DNA from: Streptomyces olivochromogenes
GTDB taxonomy: Bacteria > Actinomycetota > Actinomycetes > Streptomycetales > Streptomycetaceae
Length of the DNA: 64,000 bases
Assembly: GCF_021538895.1 (NCBI RefSeq)
Contig: NZ_JADDRL010000017.1
Coordinates: 52,258-116,257, forward strand
Reading direction: 5' to 3'
Shown here piece by piece: positions 1 to 8,378 of the stretch. The notes below the pieces were generated by a model, which worked only from the letters and a program-made list of their open reading frames with translations, did no database searches and was not told the DNA's origin. Every line of letters starts with the position of its first letter. The stretch's first letter is position 1. The position numbers and the translations under genes were made by a program.

Positions 1-264
1 TGCTCCGGGCTGACGCTGTACTCGTACAAGAAGGCGGGCAAGACCCTGCCCCGCACGGCCGCCCAGCAGTACAACAGGACGCACCACGTCTCGGCCAGGA
101 ACCGCAAGGCCGGAGACCTGGTGTTCTTCCACTACGGCTCCAGCGTCTACCACGTCGGCATCTACGCCGGGAAGGGGAAGATCTGGCACGCCCCGAAGAC
201 CGGGGACGTGGTGAAGCTCCAGAAGATCTGGACGAGGAGCGTCTGGTACGGCCGGGTCAGCTGA
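1..264 (+). CDS. NlpC/P60 (C40) peptidase, C-terminal part
   Basis: This is the 3' end of a secreted cell-wall hydrolase cut by the window edge; 87 codons remain. The first codons read Cys-Ser-Gly-Leu, which fits the catalytic D-C-S-G motif of NlpC/P60 cysteine peptidases, so the window starts almost exactly at the nucleophile. Further on, GDLVFF and a YHVGIYAG segment carry the catalytic His, and a later His in IWHAP fits the third polar residue. The family cleaves D-Glu-meso-diaminopimelate type bonds in peptidoglycan. The missing N-terminus (signal peptide, possible coiled coil or LysM) cannot be judged here. Confidence 0.85.
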   Translation, partial: CSGLTLYSYKKAGKTLPRTAAQQYNRTHHVSARNRKAGDLVFFHYGSSVYHVGIYAGKGKIWHAPKTGDVVKLQKIWTRSVWYGRVS

Positions 265-339
265 CCTGCCCGAGGGGGTGGCGGCGACTGACGTGCCGTC
301 ACCCCCTCGGGGCCTGGCCCGAGATGACGTGCGGTCAGG

Positions 340-957
340 TCACGACACGTACGGTTCGAGCAGCAGGGCCCCGCCCAGAACCGTCAGCGCCAGGCCGGTC
401 CCCGTCCGCAGGGCCCGGGCGGCCCGCGGCCGGCGCAGCCACCCGCCGAGCCGGTCGACGAGCAGCGCGACCGTCGGGAACCACACGAGGGTCAGCCCGA
501 TCACGATCAGGGCGAGCAGCAGGGTCCTGGGCAGCGCGGGGCTCCCCGCGGGCACGAACTGGGGCAGCAGACTGAGGAAGGTCAGCGAGACCTTGGGGTT
601 GAGGGCGTTGGTGACGAACCCCTGCCGCACGGGGTGCGTGGCCGCCGCCGAGAGCGCCTCGGGCTCCTCCACCGGCCCCCGCAGCGCCCACAGGGTCCGT
701 ACGCCGAGATACAGGACGTAGGCGCCGCCCAGCAGTTGCAGGGTCCGGAACAGCGCCGGCACGGCCACCAGGACCGCGGCGACCCCCGCGACCACCAGCG
801 TCGTGTGCACGAGCAGCCCGCCCGCGATGCCCAGCGCGCAGGCCACGCCCGCGCGGCGGGAGACCAGTGCGTTGCGTACGACGACGGTGAAGTCGGCACC
901 CGGCATGGCGACCATGCCGGCGGCGACCCCGGTGAAGGCGATGAGCTGTCGGTCCAT
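340..957 (-). CDS. LysE/RhtB family amino-acid exporter
   Basis: A 205-residue membrane protein, the usual length for the LysE/RhtB family of amino-acid exporters. It has about six hydrophobic segments, an N-terminal stretch with GVAAGMVAMPGADF (the family has a conserved G-x-x-x-x-P-G near the start), and the central loop motif GFVTNALNPKV, close to the usual G-x-x-x-x-L-x-N-P-K. The ATG start is 102 bp from a divergent LysR gene, the classic arrangement of an exporter with its own regulator (LysG/LysE). The substrate is probably an amino acid or analogue but cannot be read from the sequence. Confidence 0.9.
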   Translation of the reverse strand: MDRQLIAFTGVAAGMVAMPGADFTVVVRNALVSRRAGVACALGIAGGLLVHTTLVVAGVAAVLVAVPALFRTLQLLGGAYVLYLGVRTLWALRGPVEEPEALSAAATHPVRQGFVTNALNPKVSLTFLSLLPQFVPAGSPALPRTLLLALIVIGLTLVWFPTVALLVDRLGGWLRRPRAARALRTGTGLALTVLGGALLLEPYVS

Positions 958-1010
958 GGGCTCAGCCTGCCGGAGCACAGCCTTCAGCAGGTATGTCGAA
1001 TCCTCTGGGT

Positions 1011-1034
1011 TAGCCTTAAGCATCTCTTTAGGCA
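1011..1034. promoter_or_regulatory. possible LysR-regulator site between lysE-like and lysR-like genes
   Basis: The 102-bp gap between the divergent exporter and regulator contains an unusually A/T-rich patch with a CTTAAG palindrome (1015-1020) flanked by GCCT and AGGC half-sites. LysR proteins usually bind such imperfect dyads between divergent genes. No promoter hexamers are convincing; this rests on position and composition only. Confidence 0.3.
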
Positions 1035-1059
1035 CGGGACGGCAGACGGGCGGCCGGGC

Positions 1060-1974
1060 ATGTACGACCCCACACGGCTCGCCGCGCTGGTCGCGGTGGC
1101 GGAGGCGGGTTCCATCACGCGGGCCGCCGAGCGGCTCGGCTACACGACCCCCGCGCTGTCTCAGCAGCTGGCCAAGCTGGAGCGGGAGGCGGGCACGGCG
1201 CTGCTGGTCCGCCACCACCGCGGAGCGCGGCTGACGGACGCGGGCGAGCTGCTGGTGGCGCGGGCGCGCCGGGTCCTGGACGAGCTGGAGCGCGCCCGGC
1301 ACGAACTGGCCCGGCTGGCCGGGCTCTCGGGCGGCACGCTCAGGCTCGGCACCTTTCCGACGGCCGGGATCCATCTGCTGCCGCCGGCGCTCAGCGCGTT
1401 CCGCCGGGCGCATCCGGACGTGGAGCTGTCGGTGGCGGACTACGATCCGCCGGCCGGGGTGGCCGCGGTCGCGGCCGGGGAGGTGGACCTGGCGCTGACG
1501 CACGCATACCACCCGGCGGAGCCGTGGCCGGTGCCGTCCTCGGTCGGTCTGGAGCCGGTGCTGGAGGAGGAGCTGGTCCTGGTGACCGCTCCGGGGCACG
1601 TCCTGAGCGAGGGTTCCGCCCGGCTGCCGCTGTCCGAGCTGGCCGGCCAGCCGCTGATCAGCATGGCGCCGCACAATCCGGCCCGGCAGGGCGTCGAGTC
1701 CTTGCTGGCGGCGGCGGGGGCCACGCCGTCCGTGCTGGTCCCGACTCCCGGGTATGCGGTGGTGTGCGCGCTCGTGAGCGCGGGACTCGGCGTGGCGGTG
1801 GTACCGGAGATGGTGGCGCGGACGGCGGTCACTCCGGTCGGGGTACGGCCGTTGGCGGCGGGAGAACTGCGCCGTACGATCTCGGTCGCCCACCGGGCCG
1901 ACGAGGTGGCCCCGGCCGCGGACGCCTTCCGGGCGCTGCTGCGGGGCGCGTTCGGTCGCGCACGACAGGGCTGA
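1060..1974 (+). CDS. LysR family transcriptional regulator
   Basis: A 304-residue LysR-type regulator of normal length. The N-terminal winged helix-turn-helix is clear (about residues 3-62, with the typical AVAEAGSITRAAERLGYTTP core and an SQQLAKLE recognition segment), followed by a periplasmic-binding-protein-like effector domain with the conserved GTFPTAG beginning and a late AVVPEMV segment. It is transcribed away from the LysE-type exporter, which is its most likely target. The start at 1060 places the HTH at the very N-terminus as usual; longer in-frame reading upstream runs antisense through the exporter and is not credible. Confidence 0.93.
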   Translation: MYDPTRLAALVAVAEAGSITRAAERLGYTTPALSQQLAKLEREAGTALLVRHHRGARLTDAGELLVARARRVLDELERARHELARLAGLSGGTLRLGTFPTAGIHLLPPALSAFRRAHPDVELSVADYDPPAGVAAVAAGEVDLALTHAYHPAEPWPVPSSVGLEPVLEEELVLVTAPGHVLSEGSARLPLSELAGQPLISMAPHNPARQGVESLLAAAGATPSVLVPTPGYAVVCALVSAGLGVAVVPEMVARTAVTPVGVRPLAAGELRRTISVAHRADEVAPAADAFRALLRGAFGRARQG

Positions 1975-2007
1975 CGCCAGAGGTCCTGCCGGCCCGCACG
2001 GCTCACG

Positions 2008-2466
2008 CTAGGGTTCCTGCTGACCCGCCGCGCTGACCGGCTGGGCCCGTACCGTCCAGGGCAGTTCGATGGAGACGGTCTTGCCGCCCTCGCGGGTGGG
2101 CCGCACCCGCAGCTTTCCGCCGCATTCGGCGGTGAGCCAGCGGATGATGACCAGACCGCGCCCGTTGTCCTGTTGGACGGCGGCGGGGAGTCTCTTGGGG
2201 AAGCGGGGGTGACTGTCGGTGACGCCGATACGCAGGTGTTCGTCGCGGTGGAGGACCATGTCCACCGTGAAGGTGGGTGACTGTCCGAACGTGTGCTGTA
2301 CGGCGTTGGTGGCGAGTTCGGAGACGATGAGCCGGATGGTGTCGGCCACTTCCGTGTCCGCCGGCAGACCCCATTCCGCGAGCGTTCCCACCACGTAGGT
2401 ACGAGCCACGGAGACCGAGGCGGGATCGCTCGGCAGAGTGACGGATGCTTCCAGATGGTCTGCCAT
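2008..2466 (-). CDS. ATP-binding anti-sigma-like protein (HATPase_c_2, RsbW/SpoIIAB type)
   Basis: A 152-residue stand-alone GHKL ATPase domain. The N-box (IVSELATNAVQH, about residues 48-59) and a G1/G2 region (DNGRGLVIIRWL) are visible. Streptomyces genomes hold many such proteins; some are anti-sigma factors and others belong to whiJ-like gene sets (abaA ORFA type). Here it lies divergent from a WhiJ-like HTH gene and a DUF397 gene, the usual neighbourhood of that type. The ATG at 2466 gives the family length; a longer form reaching past 2700 would overlap the divergent gene. The partner protein is unknown. Confidence 0.88.
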   Translation of the reverse strand: MADHLEASVTLPSDPASVSVARTYVVGTLAEWGLPADTEVADTIRLIVSELATNAVQHTFGQSPTFTVDMVLHRDEHLRIGVTDSHPRFPKRLPAAVQQDNGRGLVIIRWLTAECGGKLRVRPTREGGKTVSIELPWTVRAQPVSAAGQQEP

Positions 2467-2592
2467 GGCGACGTCGTCCCTTTCCCACGGGACCGGAGTC
2501 CGACACGGTGCGGATGGTTCGAGTACGGTCCCGGACTGGTGCTTCGTCGCCAGACTGCCATTACCAGGCCGGTCACGGGTGGCGATCCACCA

Positions 2593-2608
2593 AGATATGC
2601 ATATATCT
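2593..2608. promoter_or_regulatory. AT-rich palindrome between the ATPase and WhiJ-like genes
   Basis: AGATATGCATATATCT lies between the divergent starts. Its core ATATGCATAT (2595-2604) is a perfect 10-bp palindrome, and the AGATAT/ATATCT arms form a second, offset dyad. Such an A/T-only symmetric site is very unlikely by chance in this GC-rich background and is about 72 bp ahead of the HTH gene, so it is a candidate operator for the WhiJ-like protein. Confidence 0.45.
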
Positions 2609-2679
2609 GTCGCTCGAAGCGGTGAACTCTGCGACGGCAGACCGTATTTGGGCGGCTCGGAAGGAGTAAGGAGTAGCCC

Positions 2680-3546
2680 ATGCAGAACGGTCCCGCGGTG
2701 CGCCGCCGGAAACTGGGCGCCGAACTGCGCACCTTGCGCACCGAGGCGGGTCTCACGAGCGGCGAGGCGGCCCGGTTGGTGGGCTGGCACCAGTCGAAGG
2801 TGAGCCGCATCGAAACCGGCGCCAGCGGTGTGAAATCGGCCGATGTGCGGTTACTCCTCGATGCCTACGGAGTGACGGACGGCGAACTGCGTGACCTCCT
2901 GATGGTGTTGGCGGGGTCGGACGACGTCGCCGGCCGGCACCACTGGTGGCACGCCTATCGCGGGGTACTGCCGCACACCTACCGGGACTTCATCAGCCTG
3001 GAGTCGCAGGCCAGCGGGATGCGCACGCTGGAGACGTCGGTGGTCCCGGGGCTGTTGCAGACGCCGGAGTACGCCCGCGCGGTGACCAGGGCGGCCGTGA
3101 ACGGGCGGGACGACGCCGAGGAGCGGCTGGCCGCGCTGGTGGAGGTGCGGCTCGCCCGGCAGGACGTGCTGCGTTCGGATCCGCCGCTGGAGCTGACCGC
3201 CGTGCTGGACGAGGCGGTGCTGCGGCGCGAGGTCGGAGGTCCTGACGTGATGGCGCGGCAGCTGGAACGGCTGATGGACGCGGCGCGCCTGCCCCAAGTA
3301 CGGCTTCAGGTACTGCCGTTCGCGGCCGGTGCTCACATCGGCATCACCGGCCCTTTCGTTATCTTCTCATTTCCGAGCACATCTGATCTGGATGTGGTTG
3401 TTCTGGACCACTTGACGAGTAGCCTCTATCTCGAACGGAAAGAAGACCTCCAGGCCTACTCGGAGGCCTTCAACAACCTTCAGATCCACGCCCTTTCACC
3501 CGAGGACTCGTTGGAATACATCGCCGGGATAGGTGACGGCGCGTAA
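2680..3546 (+). CDS. WhiJ-like XRE regulator with DUF5753 domain, TTA-containing
   Basis: A 288-residue protein with an N-terminal XRE helix-turn-helix (about residues 12-66, LTSGEAARLVGWHQSKVSRIE) and a C-terminal DUF5753 domain containing VVPGLLQTPEYARAV. This is the architecture of WhiJ and its many Streptomyces paralogues, which act in development with a small DUF397 partner. A strong purine-rich ribosome site (AAGGAGTAAGGAG) precedes the ATG. Leu58 is encoded by TTA (2851-2853), so translation should depend on the bldA tRNA. The DUF397 gene follows after 9 bp, so both are probably one transcript. Confidence 0.93.
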   Translation: MQNGPAVRRRKLGAELRTLRTEAGLTSGEAARLVGWHQSKVSRIETGASGVKSADVRLLLDAYGVTDGELRDLLMVLAGSDDVAGRHHWWHAYRGVLPHTYRDFISLESQASGMRTLETSVVPGLLQTPEYARAVTRAAVNGRDDAEERLAALVEVRLARQDVLRSDPPLELTAVLDEAVLRREVGGPDVMARQLERLMDAARLPQVRLQVLPFAAGAHIGITGPFVIFSFPSTSDLDVVVLDHLTSSLYLERKEDLQAYSEAFNNLQIHALSPEDSLEYIAGIGDGA

Positions 3547-3555
3547 GGAGGCACC

Positions 3556-3780
3556 ATGACTGCACTGCCTCGGAACGTTCCCTCAAGTACCGATCTGCAC
3601 GGTGTGCGGTGGCTGCGCAGCAGTTACAGCACGGGAGCCAACAACTGCGTGGAGACGGCACGGCCGCGCTCCGGTCCGATGACCGGACAGCTGGCCGTGC
3701 GCGACTCCAAGGAACCGGCCGGACCCGCGCTGCTCTTCTCCCCCGAGAGCTGGGCGGGATTCGTCAGCGCGTTCCGTTGA
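3556..3780 (+). CDS. DUF397 domain small protein, partner of the WhiJ-like regulator
   Basis: A 74-residue DUF397 protein. The conserved W-x-x-S-x-x-S...NNCVE signature appears as WLRSSYSTGANNCVE (about residues 20-34), followed by AVRDSKEP and a C-terminal W-x-x-F segment, all family hallmarks. It starts 9 bp after the WhiJ-like gene with a GGAGG ribosome site. In the genus DUF397 proteins are encoded next to DUF5753 HTH proteins and are thought to modulate them; the biochemical activity is not known. Confidence 0.92.
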   Translation: MTALPRNVPSSTDLHGVRWLRSSYSTGANNCVETARPRSGPMTGQLAVRDSKEPAGPALLFSPESWAGFVSAFR

Positions 3781-3856
3781 TCCCCGCGCACCCCGACTCG
3801 ATCGATCCCAACTGATCACATTCCGTCAAGGCGGCGCTCGGCCGTGTCACGCCGAC

Positions 3857-4984
3857 TCATGGTCGCGCCTCGCCGATCACACGTACAGCGCGTTCGATCT
3901 CGGCCCCGGAGAGGTCCGCTCGGGCGGTCAGCCTGAGCCGTGAGATGCCGTCGGGTACGGAGGGAGGACGGAAGCAGCCCACGACCAGGCCGGCCGTACG
4001 GCAGTCGGCCGCCCAGCGCACGGCCTGCTCCGGGGACGGTGCCCGCACCGAGACCACCGCGGCGTCCGGACGTACCGCTTCCAGACCCGCGGCGGTCAGG
4101 CGCGCGTGCAGTTCGGCGGCCACCGCGCGGGCCCGCGCGGCCCGCTCGGGCTCGCGGCGCAGCAGCCGGAGCGCCGCCAGGGCCGCGCCGGCCGACGCGG
4201 GGGCCAGGCCCGTGTCGAAGATGAACGTCCGTGCCGCGTTGACCAGATGGTCGATCACCCGGGCCGGGCCGAGCACCGCACCGCCCTGGCTGCCCAGCGA
4301 CTTGGACAGGGTCACCGACACGACGACGTCGTCGGCACCGGCCAGTCCCGCCGCGTACGGGGCTCCCTGCCCGCCGTCGCCCAGGACACCGAGACCGTGG
4401 GCGTCGTCGACGACCAGCCCCGCCCCGTGCTCCCGGCACGCCGCGGCGAGTTCCGCGAGCGGCGCGGCGTCCCCGTCGACCGAGAACACCGTGTCGGAGA
4501 CGACGATCGCGGGCCCCTCGTGCGTGCCCAGCGCCTTGCGCACCGCGTCCGGGTCGGCGTGCGCGACGACCTGCGTGGTGCCGCGGGCCAGCCGGCAGCC
4601 GTCGATGAGCGAGGCGTGGTTGCCGGCGTCGGAGACGATCAGGGAGTCGTGCGGGCCCAGCGCGGTGACCGCGGCGAGGTTGGCCGCGTACCCGGAGGAG
4701 AACACCAGGGCCGCCTCGAAGCCGCAGAAGTCGGCCAGCTCGCGCTCCAGCTCGGTGTGCAGTTCGGTGGTTCCGGTGACCAGCCGGGAGCCGGTCGCGC
4801 CGCCGCCCCAGGCGCGGGCCGCGGCCGCCGCGCCCTCGGTGACCTCGGGGTGCCGGGACAGGCCCAGGTAGTCGTTGCTCGCAAGGTCCAGCAGAGGTGA
4901 ATCGGCGGGACGGGGCCGCAGGATCCGCACGAGTCCGGCGCGGCGCCGTTGCTCCGCCTGGTCGTCGATCCAGCCGAACACCAT
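3857..4984 (-). CDS. bioF: 8-amino-7-oxononanoate synthase
   Basis: A 375-residue alpha-oxoamine synthase that condenses pimeloyl thioester with L-alanine, the first dedicated step of biotin ring synthesis. The PLP lysine is in the [11 protein letters not shown] motif (Lys228); the PLP-contacting Asp194/His196 are in VVDDAHGLG, and the HASLIDG motif is at about 123-129. A GGAGGA ribosome site precedes the ATG. It is divergent from bioB-bioA-bioD, 147 bp away, so the cluster supplies KAPA-to-biotin steps; pimeloyl-forming genes (bioC/H/W/I) are not present here. Confidence 0.93.
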   Translation of the reverse strand: MVFGWIDDQAEQRRRAGLVRILRPRPADSPLLDLASNDYLGLSRHPEVTEGAAAAARAWGGGATGSRLVTGTTELHTELERELADFCGFEAALVFSSGYAANLAAVTALGPHDSLIVSDAGNHASLIDGCRLARGTTQVVAHADPDAVRKALGTHEGPAIVVSDTVFSVDGDAAPLAELAAACREHGAGLVVDDAHGLGVLGDGGQGAPYAAGLAGADDVVVSVTLSKSLGSQGGAVLGPARVIDHLVNAARTFIFDTGLAPASAGAALAALRLLRREPERAARARAVAAELHARLTAAGLEAVRPDAAVVSVRAPSPEQAVRWAADCRTAGLVVGCFRPPSVPDGISRLRLTARADLSGAEIERAVRVIGEARP

Positions 4985-5045
4985 GGGTCCTCCGAGGCTT
5001 TTGTAGGTAGCGGACAGACACTAGTCGGACGCCCAGCCGCCCAGG

Positions 5046-5063
5046 GTGTGGCAATACCCACAC
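5046..5063. promoter_or_regulatory. dyad GTGTGG-N6-CCACAC between bioF and bioB
   Basis: The divergent bioF/bioB gap contains a perfect 6-bp inverted repeat (GTGTGG at 5046-5051, CCACAC at 5058-5063) around an AT-rich spacer. It lies roughly midway between the two starts, where a biotin repressor (BirA- or BioQ-type) would be expected to act on both transcripts. It does not obviously match an operator consensus that I know, so the assignment rests on symmetry and place. Confidence 0.35.
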
Positions 5064-5131
5064 GTCCAACCGTCTCCGTTGTGCAAACTCTCCTTGGCCC
5101 CGGGCGGTCCCGTAGGACAGGATCGGACCTC

Positions 5132-6349
5132 ATGGACCTGCTGAACACGCTGGTGGACAAGGGGCTTCGGCGCGAGCTGCCGACCCGCGAGGAAGCACTC
5201 GCCGTGCTGGCCACCTCCGACGACGACGTACTCGATGTGGTGGCCGCGGCCGGCAAGGTGCGCCGGCACTGGTTCGGCCGGCGCGTGAAACTTAACTACC
5301 TGGTCAACCTCAAGTCCGGCTTGTGCCCGGAGGACTGCTCCTACTGCTCGCAGCGGCTCGGCTCCACGGCCGGCATCCTGAAGTACACCTGGCTCAAGCC
5401 CGACGAGGCCTCCGAGGCCGCCGCCGCGGGCCTGGCCGGTGGCGCCAAGCGGGTCTGTCTGGTGGCCAGCGGGCGCGGCCCGACGGACCGGGACGTGGAC
5501 CGGGTGTCGGACACCATCAAGGCCATCAAGGAGCAGAACGAGGGCGTCGAGGTGTGCGCCTGCCTCGGTCTGCTCTCCGACGGTCAGGCCGAACGGCTGC
5601 GCGACGCGGGCGCGGACGCGTACAACCACAACCTCAACACGTCCGAAGGGACGTACGGGGACATCACGACCACGCACACGTACGCCGACCGGGTGGACAC
5701 GGTGCAGAAGGCCCACGCGGCCGGTCTGTCCGCCTGCTCGGGTCTGATCGCGGGCATGGGCGAGAGCGACGAGGACCTGGTGGACGTGGTCTACTCGCTG
5801 CGCGAGCTGGACCCGGACTCGGTGCCGGTGAACTTCCTCATCCCGTTCGAGGGCACCCCGCTCGCCAAGGAGTGGAACCTCACCCCGCAGCGCTGTCTGC
5901 GCATCCTGGCGATGGTCCGGTTCGTCTGCCCGGACGTCGAGGTGCGGATCGCGGGCGGCCGCGAAGTGCATCTGCGCACCCTGCAGCCCCTCGCGCTGAA
6001 CCTGGCCAACTCCATCTTCCTCGGCGACTACCTCACCAGTGAGGGCCAGGCCGGCAAGGCCGACCTGGACATGATCGCGGACGCCGGGTTCGAGGTGGAG
6101 GGCACCGACCAGGTGACGCTGCCCGAGCACCGGGCGACGGCCGGGGGCGGCTGCGGGTCCCACGAGAGCGCTGGTTGCGGCTCGCACGAGGGTGCCGGCT
6201 GCGGTGGGCACGAGGCCGCGGGCTGCGGCTCCCACGAGGGCGGCGGTGTCTGCGGGACGGCTCCGGTGGCGCAGACCGCCGAGCCGCGCACGGACCTGGT
6301 CTCCGTGCGCCGCCGGGGCGCCGGAACGGACCTCGCGCCCAATGCCTGA
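5132..6349 (+). CDS. bioB: Biotin synthase with a Cys/His-repeat C-terminal tail
   Basis: A radical SAM enzyme that inserts sulfur into dethiobiotin. The CPEDCSYC motif provides the [4Fe-4S] cysteines (Cys65, Cys69, Cys72). The catalytic core ends near residue 338, about the length of the E. coli enzyme; here a further ~67 residues follow. They contain four near-identical 8-residue repeats with Cys at 341, 349, 357, 365 and His at 344, 352, 360, 368, plus Cys374, a pattern that suggests metal or Fe-S binding. The start at 5132 is supported by the family N-terminus; a longer upstream reading has no support. The stop overlaps the bioA start by 8 bp, so translation is coupled. Confidence 0.93.
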   Translation: MDLLNTLVDKGLRRELPTREEALAVLATSDDDVLDVVAAAGKVRRHWFGRRVKLNYLVNLKSGLCPEDCSYCSQRLGSTAGILKYTWLKPDEASEAAAAGLAGGAKRVCLVASGRGPTDRDVDRVSDTIKAIKEQNEGVEVCACLGLLSDGQAERLRDAGADAYNHNLNTSEGTYGDITTTHTYADRVDTVQKAHAAGLSACSGLIAGMGESDEDLVDVVYSLRELDPDSVPVNFLIPFEGTPLAKEWNLTPQRCLRILAMVRFVCPDVEVRIAGGREVHLRTLQPLALNLANSIFLGDYLTSEGQAGKADLDMIADAGFEVEGTDQVTLPEHRATAGGGCGSHESAGCGSHEGAGCGGHEAAGCGSHEGGGVCGTAPVAQTAEPRTDLVSVRRRGAGTDLAPNA

Positions 6350-7631
6350 CCTTCCGGACCTGAGCGTCCCCGAGCTGCTGGATCTCGACCGGCGGCACGT
6401 GTGGCATCCGTACGGACCGATGCCCGGGCGCACCGAACCGCTCGTCGTGGAGGCGGCGAGCGGGATCCGGCTGACCCTCGCGGACGGCTCGGGCGAGCTG
6501 GTGGACGGCATGTCGTCCTGGTGGTCGGCGATCCACGGCTACAACCACCCGGTGCTCAACGAGGCCGTGCAGGCGCAGTTGGGCCGGATGAGTCACGTGA
6601 TGTTCGGCGGGCTCACGCACGAGCCCGCCGTGCGCCTCGCGAAGCTCCTTGTCGACATGTCGCCCGACGGTCTGGAGCACGTCTTCCTCGCCGACTCCGG
6701 CTCGGTGTCGGTCGAGGTCGCCGTGAAGATGTGCCTGCAGTACTGGCGCTCGCTCGGCCGTCCGCAGAAGCGGCGGCTGCTGACCTGGCGGGGCGGCTAC
6801 CACGGCGACACCTGGCAGCCGATGGCCGTGTGCGACCCCGACGGCGGGATGCACGAGCTGTGGACCGGCGTCCTGCCGCGCCAGGTGTTCGCGGACGCGC
6901 CGCCGGCCGAGTACGAGGAGTCGTACGCCGAACACCTGCGCTCGCTGATCGAACGTCACGCCGACGAGGTCGCCGCGGTGATCGTCGAGCCCGTGGTGCA
7001 GGGCGCGGGCGGCATGCGCTTCCACTCCCCCGCGTATCTGCGGGTGCTGCGCGAGGCGTGCGACGCGCACGACGTGTTGCTGGTGTTCGACGAGATCGCG
7101 ACCGGGTTCGGGCGCACGGGCGCGCTGTTCGCGGCGGACCACGCCGCGGTGACGCCGGACGTGATGTGCCTGGGCAAGGCCATGACCGGCGGCTATCTGA
7201 CGATGGCGGCGACGCTGTGCACGCCGCGGGTGGCCGACGGCATCTCGATGGGCGAGGTCCCGGTGCTGGCCCACGGGCCGACGTTCATGGGCAACCCGCT
7301 GGCGGCGGCGGTGGCCTGCGCCTCGATCGGGCTGCTGCTCGGGCAGGACTGGCTGTCCGAGGTGAAGCGGATCGAGACGGGCCTCAGGGACGGGCTCGCC
7401 CCGGCCGCGGAGCTGCCCGGAGTGAAGGACGTACGGGTCCTGGGTGCCATCGGGGTGGTCCAGCTGGACCACGAGGTGGACATGGCGGCGGCCACCCGGG
7501 CCGCCGTGCGCGAGGGCGTGTGGCTGCGGCCGTTCCGCGACATGGTCTACACGATGCCGCCCTATGTCAGCGGCGACGAGGACGTGGCACGAGTCGCCCG
7601 CGCGGTGTGCGCGGCGGCGCGGGAGGGTTGA
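6342..7631 (+). CDS. bioA: Adenosylmethionine-8-amino-7-oxononanoate aminotransferase
   Basis: A 429-residue class III PLP aminotransferase that converts KAPA to 7,8-diaminopelargonate using S-adenosylmethionine as amino donor. The double tryptophan WW at 60-61 (in [14 protein letters not shown]) is typical of BioA, Asp250 lies in the [13 protein letters not shown] motif, and Lys279 in CLGKAMTGG is the PLP lysine. The ATG sits inside the last codons of bioB, and bioD begins 1 bp after its stop, so the three genes are a tight operon. Confidence 0.95.
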   Translation: MPDLPDLSVPELLDLDRRHVWHPYGPMPGRTEPLVVEAASGIRLTLADGSGELVDGMSSWWSAIHGYNHPVLNEAVQAQLGRMSHVMFGGLTHEPAVRLAKLLVDMSPDGLEHVFLADSGSVSVEVAVKMCLQYWRSLGRPQKRRLLTWRGGYHGDTWQPMAVCDPDGGMHELWTGVLPRQVFADAPPAEYEESYAEHLRSLIERHADEVAAVIVEPVVQGAGGMRFHSPAYLRVLREACDAHDVLLVFDEIATGFGRTGALFAADHAAVTPDVMCLGKAMTGGYLTMAATLCTPRVADGISMGEVPVLAHGPTFMGNPLAAAVACASIGLLLGQDWLSEVKRIETGLRDGLAPAAELPGVKDVRVLGAIGVVQLDHEVDMAAATRAAVREGVWLRPFRDMVYTMPPYVSGDEDVARVARAVCAAAREG

Positions 7632-7632
7632 G

Positions 7633-8349
7633 ATGCCGGTACTGATGATCACGGGCACGGGCACGGAGGTCGGCAAGACCGTCACGACCGCCGCCGTGGC
7701 CGCCGCCGCGCTCGCGGCCGGGCGGTCGGTGGCCGTGCTGAAGGCGGCCCAGACGGGCGTAGGGCCCGACGAGCCCGGCGACGCCGACGAGGTGGTCCGG
7801 CTCGCGGGCCCGGTGGCGGCGAGCGAAATGGCCCGCTACCCCGAGCCGCTGGCGCCGGGCACGGCGGCGCGCCGGGCGGGTCGCGCCCCGGTCCATCCCC
7901 AGGAGGTGGCCGAGGCCGCCGCCAAGCTGGCCACCGAGCACGATCTGGTGCTGGTCGAGGGGGCCGGCGGGCTGCTCGTCCGGTTCGACGCCGCGGGCGG
8001 GACGCTGGCGGACGCCGCCCGGCTGCTGAACGCGTCGGTGCTGGTCGTCGCCTCCGCGGGGCTCGGCACGCTGAACACGACGGAACTGACGGCGCGGGAA
8101 CTGCGTTCCCGGGAACTCACCCTGCTGGGTGTGGTGATCGGCAGCTGGCCCGACTCCCCGGACCTCGCGTCCCGGTGCAATGTGGCCGACCTCTCGGAGG
8201 TCGCGGGCGCCCCGCTGCTCGGTGCGCTTCCCGCCGGTGCCGGGTCGCTGGCGCCCACCGACTTCCGTACGGCGGCTCCCGGCTGGCTGTCGCCACGGCT
8301 GGACGGGACCTGGGACGCGGAGGCGTTCCGGGTGCGCGAGGCGCCCTGA
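7633..8349 (+). CDS. bioD: Dethiobiotin synthetase
   Basis: A 238-residue ATP-dependent carboxylase that closes the ureido ring of dethiobiotin. The P-loop GTGTEVGKT is at residues 8-16, the substrate-binding LKAAQTG follows at about 36, and VEGAGGLLV (about 113-121) is the second conserved motif of BioD. It starts one base after bioA and closes the biotin operon. Length and motifs are normal. Confidence 0.94.
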   Translation: MPVLMITGTGTEVGKTVTTAAVAAAALAAGRSVAVLKAAQTGVGPDEPGDADEVVRLAGPVAASEMARYPEPLAPGTAARRAGRAPVHPQEVAEAAAKLATEHDLVLVEGAGGLLVRFDAAGGTLADAARLLNASVLVVASAGLGTLNTTELTARELRSRELTLLGVVIGSWPDSPDLASRCNVADLSEVAGAPLLGALPAGAGSLAPTDFRTAAPGWLSPRLDGTWDAEAFRVREAP

Positions 8350-8378
8350 GGCGACCGCTCGGGGGGTGTCGGCGTCCG

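Noticed and set aside
340..1893. A 517-codon open frame on the minus strand spanning both the LysE and LysR genes
   Set aside because: Only its last part is the LysE protein; the rest is antisense to the LysR gene and is Arg/Pro/Gly-rich, as expected for a GC-bias shadow.
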